Positions 55,926-64,000 of a stretch of DNA of 64,000 nt are shown in pieces. The stretch covers positions 88,937,501 through 89,001,500 of the forward strand of contig CM027378.1 in the NCBI GenBank assembly GCA_015680905.1, written 5' to 3'. The stretch comes from Coptis chinensis. Its lineage: Eukaryota > Streptophyta > Magnoliopsida > Ranunculales > Ranunculaceae. The stretch's first letter is position 1, and each line of letters starts with the position of its first letter. Made by a program: the position numbers and the translations under genes. The notes under the pieces were generated by a model that was given only the letters and a program-made list of their open reading frames with translations, searched no databases and was not told where the DNA came from.

Positions 55926-57085
55926 TGGGAACTGGTGGTGAAGTGTGTGGGTTGGTGGAGTAGTGTGTGGAATTATAGAGTGTGGGTTATGGCGTAGTAT
56001 GGGAACTGGGGGTATAGTGTGGGCATTGGCGGACTAGTAGGGTGTGGACGGTGGTAGCAGGATAGGTGTACCACCTCGGGTTTGTGCGGGGATGTTAAAA
56101 ATGGGTTGACAATCACGCTGAGTATTGCCATAATGGTGACGGGTCTAGCAAGGGGCAGCATAGTCCCCTCCTTTGTGTTATTGGTGATTTTAGTTTTTGT
56201 AAAGTATTCAATGTAACAACATCGACGGCGAGGAAGTTGGAGACAGAGGAATGATGAGATCAATAGATTGGGGCTGAGATCAACGACTTAGAGCATCTGA
56301 ATACGGATGGTAAGATGATTACAAAAAACGTAGAGAGGCATACACCGCGGCAGGTAACTCATTTCTTTTACCATCATGTACATAATGGACGAACGAGTAG
56401 TGACTAGGCCGTCATCTATAGTTACACTGGGGGCAAGCAAGCCTTGCCCCCATCCTTGGCAGAGATGTATGTGGGGACAGATTGGGATTGTCCTCAGACC
56501 TCGTGGTATTCCGCGAACCTATTCGCTCTGGGAGGTCGCGGACTATGAATGAGAAATGTGGTTATACACCTTAGGGTAAGACGGATGGTACGCTGTTTGG
56601 AGCACATGATCGCCATTATATTTGTATGCAAATGCTTATGCTTAATTTATGTTCTTCGTTAAAACTCACGTGTTATTTGTGTAAAACTCAAATATGAAAG
56701 TTTCAGGTTACAAAGAAAGAGAAAGATTCGCGGTACCGTGGAACAGAGTTGAGATTGAGATGGTATTAAGAGATGGATCCATCTCACCTCATTTACTACC
56801 TTGTTTGCATACACTATATTGTCATCAAAGAGTTTACTTTCTGCATTAAATGTTTATTGCATGATATTGCATTGAGTAAGACTGGGGTCGAGCCCCGTAC
56901 TAGCTATACGGGGAACCTCAGAGTCTACTGGTATCTCTATGCAGTTTTGACTTACAGTTCATATTAAGGGTATAATATCTTTGCACGGAGTTACATACAT
57001 CTACACTATTATCTCTTAATGTCTTAAGAATTTGTTCGCACATATTTACTAGAGGATACTTGGTCTACTCTTGTGTGGGAAGAGA
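55926..57085. other. Intergenic, no gene recognised
   Basis: No convincing coding sequence, terminal repeats or RNA gene. The first part (55926-56100) has GTGGGAACTGG / GTGTGGG repetitive wording typical of low-complexity decay. The + strand frame at 56773-56967 has no family features. Confidence 0.35.
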
Positions 57086-57480
57086 TAGAGTTGAGTTGCT
57101 TCTAAGCCAGAGAGCGGGGGGATGAGCCCTTCATGGACCGCATTGTCCTAATCAAGCTTGGGGCAAAATGAGTTGCCTCTAAGCCAGAGAGTGGGGGGAT
57201 GAGCCCTTCATGGACCGCAGTATCCGAATCAAGGGCAAAATGAGTTACCTCTAAGCTAAAGAGCGAAAGGGATGAGCCCTTCGTGGACCATAGTGTCCGA
57301 ATCAAGCTTAAGGTAAAATGAGTTACCTCTAAGCCAGAGAGCGGGGGGTATGAGTCCTTCCTGGACTGTAGTGTCTGTATCAAGCTTGGGGCAAAATGAG
57401 CTGCCTTTAAGCCAGACTACGAGGGGGATGATCCCTTCGCAGACAAGAGGTCCGTATCAAACTTGGGAGCAAATTGAGTT
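57086..57480. repeat. Tandem array of about 80-bp units
   Basis: Five units are visible, each containing GAGTTGCCTCTAAGCCAGAG, GGATGAGCCCTTC, TGGACCG and AATCAAGCTTGGGGCAAAAT. The last unit is most diverged. The array ends about 25 bp before the LTR of the next element. Confidence 0.85.
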
Positions 57481-57505
57481 GCCCCCATCAGGCTTCACAG
57501 CTGGT

Positions 57506-58828
57506 TGATAAGAGCCCAAAACTATAGTTGTAACCCCTTAATAATATTACATTTAGACCAATTATGTGTATAATAAATAAGAGTTAGTACTGTTTACGTG
57601 CTTTTATGTATTTAAGGTATTAGAGTTAAATATGTGAAGAAATATGTCACTTTTGCAAGAGAAAGGAGCAAAGGTTGGTTGCTAAGAAGTTCTATGAATA
57701 AAGGCCAAAATTCAAAGAGAAAAAGCATTTTTAAATCCCGGTCAAAGCTGAAAAGTCAAAGTCAACGCGGGTAGAAATAGAGCATAAAAGTCAACAAAAC
57801 TTCCACTAGCAGTATCTTTGGACTCAGACCTCGGAATGGGGCCTACTATATGTCAAAACGACCGGCTCGGAAAGATCTTTCTAATGGTACATGCTTTGAC
57901 CCAATCAGAGGAGAAAAAGTGGATGAAAATGTTGTTTCAATAATTTCAAGCAGAGAAACCCTTTTTGGACTTAAGTAACTATGTTTTGGGCTTGATTTAA
58001 GGGCCCAAAATATGGCTCCAAAGCCCATGCACGAAATTGTAAACCTAGCCCTCTCTTATATAAAGAGGACTAAGGCATAACTCTTAAGCAACCTAGGATT
58101 TAATTCATATAGCTCTTTCATTAGTTTTAAGTTAGTTAATTATTCAATACTTAGTCTTTAATATAGTTTTAAGTCTTAGACTCTCTTCCATTAGATTAAT
58201 AAAAGCCAAGTTATTATTTTTCATTATGTCTTATTCTTATTCTTCTATTAATGGTAGTCTAATGACTTCTAGCTAAACCTCCATTAGAGTGGTTTGATGA
58301 AGCTTGATGTGTTAGTTAAGATTATTGCTTTTTAAGAGTTTCACTCTAGTAGGTTAGTTGATTCATCATGAGAATGGGTTGAACTTCCTCACATGCTAAT
58401 TATTAGTTGGTAGAGATTGCCATGAATAATTAGGGATCAAATACTTAATCTTTATTGGTTAGGATTGTAATAATCTACACTAGCATATTAGAAATCAATC
58501 AAAGTGGAATCAAATCCCCCTAATTCCTTCTCCATATTCACATCTTAGTATTTAATTGTCATAGTATAAGTTAAAATATTTTAATTAGTTCAATTCCCAT
58601 ATTAGTATAATCACAATCCATTACTCTCATTACGTTTTGTTAGAATTGATTAAACTAGTGAAACTTACGTCTAAGAAACTAAGAGTGGAACGAATTTTCT
58701 ACTCCACATATTGCATGATAAACGAGAGTAGATAACTTTGATCATATAGTAGTAAATAAGCTTTAGTTTTACTTATTCATAACATAACTAGTTAAGAGTA
58801 GGTAAAACTATTGTTTTACATTTTATCA
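57506..58828 (+). repeat. 5' LTR of second Athila-type element
   Basis: The start TGATAAGAGCCC and end TTTTATCA are set by comparison with the first Athila LTR and by the primer site two bases downstream. Length is about 1.32 kb. It contains a TATATAAAG motif at about 58058, a plausible core promoter. Confidence 0.7.
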
Positions 58829-58932
58829 AATGGCGCCGTTGCCATCTTAGTTAATTTTAGATTCGTTTCCCTTTGTATTTTTTATCCTTAAAACTATTGT
58901 TTTACATTTTATCAAATGGCGCCGCTGCCATC
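58829..58932 (+). promoter_or_regulatory. Primer-binding site, duplicated
   Basis: TGGCGCCGTTGCC (58831-58843) matches the complement of the tRNA-Asp 3' end. An almost identical 87-bp segment follows, including the LTR end and a second core TGGCGCCGCTGCC (58918-58930). One difference is T versus C within the core. The copies form a tandem duplication across the LTR/internal junction. Confidence 0.85.
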
Positions 58933-59436
58933 TTAGTTAATTTTAGATTCGTTTCCCTTTGTACTTTTTATCCTACCAAAACCCCATTAAACCCACCCAC
59001 TCTTGTTTGGTTCTAACTGTGTTTATTTGGTTCAGAATATAATTTTTTTCGAAATTCTACCTTGAGCGCGCCCACGCCTTAGGTACTCTATTTCGTGAGC
59101 GCACACGCCCTCAAGTTATTGGAATTCGTGTCAAGCAAAAGTGCGCCCGCGCCTTTGTATGCCTGTTTCCAAGCGTGCCCGCGCCCCTTCTGACGAAAGC
59201 CCGATTTTTCACAGGTTAGTTCCAACTTTCTTTGTTCAAGTTATTAAGTGTTTCCAACTTTGTAACTACATTGAGATTGCGTATACAAGATGCTATTCAA
59301 ACGCGTAGCAAGGAGGCATTCAAGTACTCCTTCTTCCACTCTTCGCCTATTCTGTCAGAGGAGTTTTTCATTCTAGCATATCAAGGTTGCTTTCACTGCT
59401 GTTAGTGGTTTATATTTATATTGGCCTTAGCCTTAC

Positions 59437-61118
59437 ATGAGATTAAGGTCTGGTACTAGTAAACCATATCTTCTGTTATTTATCGTAAGCGTCAACGCAC
59501 ACGCCTATCTAGAATACCACACACTACATTTGCATCAATGGCTGACGAAACAGAGACTCCTCTCTCCGATTTTTATAAGGCCCTTAACGATAGCCCTAAG
59601 TCTTGCATCGTTCTTGCAGACCCAATGGGGGATTTTCGAATCCCCCCGAATATATTTAATTTGTTACCAGTTTTTCATGGCTTAGACCACGAGAAGTCTT
59701 ATCAGCATATGCGTAGGATTGAACAAGTTCTTACCACATTTCATCATCCTACCGTAGGTTCGGAACAAATTAAACTGAGGGAGTTTTCTTTCACCCTAGC
59801 TGATAAGGCGGCATCTTGTTTAACTGCCCAATCGCCTAATTCTGTGGACTCATGGGCCAACCTTGTTCAATTGTTCATGGAACAGTTTTACCCACCTCTG
59901 AAGACAGATGAAATTCTTCAAAAGATTCATTTTTTCTACCAGAATCCTCATGAATTCTTTTTAGAGGCCTGGAATCGTTTCACTGATTTTCTCATCGAGT
60001 GTCCACATCATAACCTTGCGAAAGACACGCTTGTTCGTGCCTTTTTCAAAGGGCTTTTACATCACCATAAAGAGGTTCTTGACATAATGATTGAGGGTAG
60101 TTTCCTTAGTAAAGGTGCCTCAGAGGCTTATAGGTTTTTAAAAGATCAATCTAAACGCCAAAATAATTTGGGGTAATGACATCCCCCGGTCCAGTAATTC
60201 TTCTTCCACAGTTAAGGCTGCCAGTATGTTTGAGGTTAAATCTGATCCCGAGCTTTGAACTCTAATCGAATCACTCACTAAAAAGGTAGAAGCCATTTCT
60301 ATTCAACATAAGCCTACTCCTGTCATGAACGTCAACACTCTTCCATGTAATTTATGTTACAGCCTTGAGCATTCTGACTCCTATTGTCCTCTCCTCTATG
60401 AACAACCACCCACGCAGTCGGATAATGTTTGTTCCATAAATAGCGAACCTAACCCACCTTGGAGACAACACCCCAACTTCAGTTGGGAAAATAATCACCA
60501 AGTTACACCTCCGGGATTTTATAATCAAACTGTTAGGCCAACAAACACTTACAAGGTAATTATAATAATTATAATGCTAATAGAGGTATCGTTCTGGTTA
60601 ATACTAACTATCACAACCCACCCGTTAATAATCAACGTGAGATAGTTTCAGTCACAATACCTGTGGCCACTACACCTTCACAACCGGATCATTTTGAAGC
60701 CTACATGCAGGCTAACCAACAGATTTTACAATCTATTAATCATTCCATACAATAGTTAACCCAAGAGAAAAACCAACCGAAATGTGTGTTTCCAGGTCAA
60801 GCCATACCTAATCCTAAAATGCCAAACACAACCTTTGAAGTAACCGGTAATATTAGTAATGAACATATAAACGTAGGTGAGTTAAATGCCATCACCACTT
60901 TCCGTTTTGGCAGGGTGGTGGATAACGCCGTAACTATGCCAGTTGTTACCCCACTAGTGGTCACTACACCTGATAATTTACTAGATACCGAAGTAGTAAC
61001 TAAAGATCCTACTCTTGTAGAGGTACCAGTTAAACCTCAACCCAGGAGGAAAGCAGCCAAGGTTAAAGCTCCTATTGATCCATATGCTAAATATAGAGAG
61101 AACCCACTGTTTCCCTAG
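59437..61118 (+). pseudogene. Athila gag polyprotein, fragmented
   Basis: ATG 59437 starts MRLRSGTSKPY, then a frameshift near 59530 leads to ADETETPLSDFYKAL and a capsid-like domain (FHGLDHEKSYQHMRRIEQ, LREFSFTLADKAASCL, FYQNPHEFFLEAWNRFTDFL, HHKEVLDIMIEGSFLSK). After TAA at 60174 the frame changes; a knuckle CNLCYSLEHSDSYC (about 60348) and the C-terminal linker (60786-61118) follow, with a TAG at 61116. The first block of about 210 codons is intact. Confidence 0.85.
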
Positions 61119-61127
61119 AGACTAGCC

Positions 61128-62276
61128 ATGTTACACAAGGATACAAACTTTGATGAGATTAGGGAAGTTTTTAAAAATCTAACGATAAACCTACCTTTTC
61201 TTGACGCTATTAAAAAATTGCCACAACATGCTAAGTTTCTAAAAGAGTTGTGCACTACTAGGCGGAAAAAAAATATACCAAAAGACGCTTTTTTAACTGA
61301 ACAATTTTCAACTCTATCTGAGCATAATGGAATTGTTAAGTATAAGGACCCTGGTCGTCCTACTGTACAATGCACCTTGGGGGATACCTACACGACGACT
61401 ACACTATTAGACATGGGGGCGAGTGTTAATTTACTCCCTTATTATCTATATAAACAAATAGGACTACAAGAGATGCAACCAACTAAAATGATGTTGCAAT
61501 TAGCTGATCGTTCTATTAAGTATCTTAAGGGTGTTGTTGAAAACGTGCTCATCAAAGTTCAAGATTTTTACTACCCAGCAGACTTCGTTATCCTAGACAC
61601 AGAAGTCGCTAACGACTCTGTTCCTATCATTTTAGGGTGTCCTTTCGTGGCAACTGTCAACGCGCTCATAAATTGCCGCGATGGTTCGATGTCCATGTCC
61701 TTTGGCCATCTTTCTGTTGAGGTAAATGTTTTCAAAATGATGAAACAATTACCCGATTCATCTATAGATGGGGAAGTTAGCATGATCGAGAGCTTAGCTC
61801 AAGATTATTTCAACAATACATTTCCAGAGAATCAGATGCACCAATTCCTTTCCTTCGGTAGTTCCGACTTCGACGATGACTCCTACTTAGAGGAAGTCAA
61901 CACCCTTTTCGAGTCTACCCCTATCTTAGTTCCTTCAGTCGCTCCATCTTTCGTGTTTAAAGACCTCTTACCTAAACAAGTCTTTACTACTCAAGTCGAG
62001 GACCCTCCGGAATCCTTTTTACCCATTCCTCCCACCCCCGTGCTTCAACCTTTTCCTACTGAGTTGAAATATATCCAGCTTAATCCGGATGGTAGTCATC
62101 TGGTGATCATATCTTCTCAGTTATCTGCTGATGAAAAGGCACGTTTGATTAGGGTGATTAGGGAACATCGTTCCGTAATCGGTTGGTCCCTAGACGACAT
62201 TAAAGGGATTGACCCTGGTGTATGCACGCATCGCATACATTTGGAGGATAATGCGAAGACTTCACGCGAACCTTAG
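61128..62276 (+). pseudogene. Athila aspartic protease with linker
   Basis: In the same frame as the gag end and following RT, this open stretch contains VFKNLTINLPFLDAIKKLP, the active-site loop LLDMGASVNLLPYYLYKQIG, DFYYPADFVILDT and IILGCPFVATVNALINC. The C-terminal linker ends with VIGWSLDDIKGIDPGVC and a stop at 62274. The domain itself is intact over 380 codons. Confidence 0.88.
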
Positions 62277-62282
62277 GGTCGC

Positions 62283-63128
62283 TTGAACCCTGCCATGAAA
62301 GAAGTGGTCAGGGAAGAAGTCTTACGGTTACTCAATGCGGGGATCATATATCCCGTCTCCGATGGTGAATGGGTAAGTCCTATTCACGTAGTCCCTAAGA
62401 AATTGGGGGCTACCGTTGTTCGTAATGCTGCGGGAGAATATGTTTCCATGCGAGTTCCTATGAAATGGAGGATTTGTATTGATTACAGACGCTTAAACGC
62501 CATAACACGAAAGGATCACTTTCCTTTACCCTTTATAGATCAGATGCTTGAACGTCTAGCTGGTCATGCTTATTATTGTGTTTTAGATGGCTATTCTGGC
62601 TATTTTCAGATTATTATCGATCCTGATGACCAAGACAAGACTACCTTCACATGTCCTTTTGGAACATATGCTGATAAACGAATTCCTTTCGGCCTTTGTA
62701 ATGCTCTTGGTACCTTCCGGCGGTGTATGCTTCATATCTTTAGTGACATAGTGGAGCACTTCATGGAAGTTTTTATGGATGATTTTTCTATCTATGGAGA
62801 GTCTTTCAGTGACTGCCTGTTTAACCTCTCTAAGGTGTTTACACGGTGTAAGGAGAAGAATTTGATTTTGAATTGGGAAAAATGTCATTTTATGGTTCAA
62901 AAAGGAATAGTGCTAGGTCATATTGTTTCTAGTGACGGCATAGAAGTAGATAAAGCCAAATTAGATAAAATAATGTCTCTACCTATACCACGGACTATCC
63001 ATGACATTAGGGCCTTTTTAGGTCATGCAGGTTTTTATAAATGTTTTATCAAGGATTTTTCAAAATTAGCTAGGCCTTTAACTAATATGCTTTTAAAAGA
63101 TGCCATATTTGATTTTAATTATGACTAA
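62283..63128 (+). pseudogene. Athila reverse transcriptase
   Basis: Continuous with the protease frame after one TAG, it reads MKEVVREEVLRLLNAGIIYP, WRICIDYRRLNAITRKDHFP, IPFGLCNALGTFRRC and the catalytic block VFMDDFSIYG, where F replaces the more common Y. LNWEKCHFMVQKGIVLGH and IRAFLGHAGFYKCFIKDF complete the thumb/connection. The RT is open for 281 codons, unlike the deleted copy in the first Athila element, and ends at TAA 63126. Confidence 0.9.
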
Positions 63129-64000
63129 AAATAGGCTTTTGAAACTTTAAAAGCCGCTTTAACATATGCACCGATTATACAACCTCTTGATTGGTCTAAA
63201 CTTTTTGAGCTTATGTGAGACGTTAGTGATTATGTTGTTGGTGCTGTGTTAGGCCAGAAACTAGATGATAAGTCTACTGTTATTATTTATTATGCTAGTA
63301 AGACTTTAAATTATGCTCAACGAAATTACACTACTACTAAAAGGAATTTTTAGCTGTGGTTTATGCTTTAGATAAGTTCTGCCCTTATTTAGTTTGTTCA
63401 AAGACCTTAGTCTACACCAACCATGCAGCTCTTAAGTACCTTCTCGCCAAGAAGGATGCTAAACAGAGATTGATCCGATGGATTCTTCTCCTGCAAGAGT
63501 TTACCCTAGAAATTAAGGATAAACGAGGGGTCAAAAATGTAGTTACTGACCACTTATCTAGACTAACCAATGACAGTGATAGTGATTCTGAGTCCATACC
63601 TGATTCTTTTCCTGATGAGCATCTTTATTCTATTTTTTCTGCACCTTGGTATGCCGACATTGTGAATTATTTAGCTTCTGATATTATTCCTGATGTTTGG
63701 TCAAGAAATGAACGTAAATTTTTTTTTGCCAGAGTTAAACTATACTATTGGGATGAGCCCTACCTTTTTAAGTATTGTGCGGATCAAATTATTTGTCGTT
63801 GTATCCCTCAGTGGGAATATAATGAGGTTTTATCCTTTTGCCATGACAAAGAGTGTGGTGGCCATTTTAGTGGTATGAAAACGGCAGCTAAAGTTCTACA
63901 ATGTGGTTTTTATTGGCCTACCCTTTTTAAAGGTGCCCAGGTTCACTACAAGACGTGTGTTCACTGCCAACAACTTGGGCGTATCACTAAACGTAATATG
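63129..64000 (+). pseudogene. Athila RNase H and N-terminal integrase, cut by window end
   Basis: RNase H reads AFETLKAALTYAPIIQPLDWS, DVSDYVVGAVLGQ, YYASKTLNYAQRNYTTTK then, after a frameshift near 63345, VYALDKFCPYLV and NHAALKYLLAKKDAKQRLIRW. From about 63600 a linker and the integrase zinc site follow: CHDKECGGHFSGMKTAAKVLQCGFYWP and CVHCQQLGRITKRNM. The DDE core lies outside the window. Confidence 0.85.

Larger units (their letters stand above)
57506..64000 (+). mobile_element. Second Athila-type element, truncated by window end
   Basis: A 5' LTR (57506-58828), a tRNA-Asp type primer site, gag, protease, RT, RNase H and the start of integrase follow each other on the + strand. The protein blocks are homologous to those of the element at 6683-17082, and the LTR also starts TGATAAG. 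The 3' part lies beyond position 64000, so neither the second LTR nor a target duplication can be examined. Frameshifts and stops suggest a defective copy. Confidence 0.88.

Noticed and set aside
1..64000. CRISPR-like arrays or bacterial defence genes
   Set aside because: All regular repeats found are plant minisatellites without unique spacers of constant length, and all coding content is of plant or plant-transposon type.

Overview
This is plant nuclear DNA, most likely from a flowering plant with a repeat-rich genome. The evidence is spliced genes with GT..AG introns, plant-specific families (plant mobile domain, RGLG copine/RING ligase, F-box-associated), and LTR retrotransposons of the plant Athila, Tat, chromovirus and Tork lineages. 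I see no bacterial operon, CRISPR array, rRNA or convincing tRNA. Most of the window is transposable elements in several layers; single-copy material is sparse and mostly broken.

Left third (1-20.8 kb): a plant mobile domain (PMD) gene on the + strand can be followed from about 1036 to 19240 through at least eleven exons. The PMD part lies in phase-0 exons, followed by short phase-1/phase-1 exons and a terminal exon. It carries many in-frame stops. The large central intron holds a LINE ORF1 remnant, a minus-strand gene fragment with internal duplications, a complete 10.4-kb Athila element on the minus strand (6683-17082, target duplication CACCA) and a ribosomal protein S6 fragment. The Athila element has lost the RT catalytic motif, RNase H and integrase, and itself contains a truncated LINE.

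Middle (20.8-29.3 kb): a 5.9-kb chromovirus (20778-26645, target duplication GTTTC) has its whole gag-pol in one frame broken by 14 stops and no visible frameshift. It is followed by minisatellites, a CCHC plus GRF zinc-finger fragment and a small unknown minus-strand ORF.

Nested stack (29.5-50.3 kb): a degraded LINE is split by a hAT-type DNA transposon (about 29596-43398) between its RT motif and the rest of its RT. The hAT gene is split by a Tat-lineage element (31030-41101, minus strand), whose 3' region holds a 928-bp non-autonomous hAT element with a perfect 8-bp target duplication. The RNase H region of the same LINE is split by a Tork-type copia element (44518-49993, target duplication ATTAC). 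Reading-frame continuity across the joins gives the order of events.

Right part (50.3-64 kb): a small minus-strand gene for a predicted secreted repeat protein with a 10-bp frameshifting insertion; palindrome-rich repeats; two Tat-like LTR pieces in opposite orientation; a MITE; F-box-associated and RGLG fragments; a tandem array; and a second Athila-type element on the + strand (57506 to beyond the window end). That element is complete from 5' LTR to the start of integrase but has stops and frameshifts. No clearly novel molecular system was found. The points most worth checking are the exon architecture of the PMD gene, primer-binding-site duplication in both Athila elements, the GC-rich block that differs between the copia LTRs, and the secreted repeat protein.
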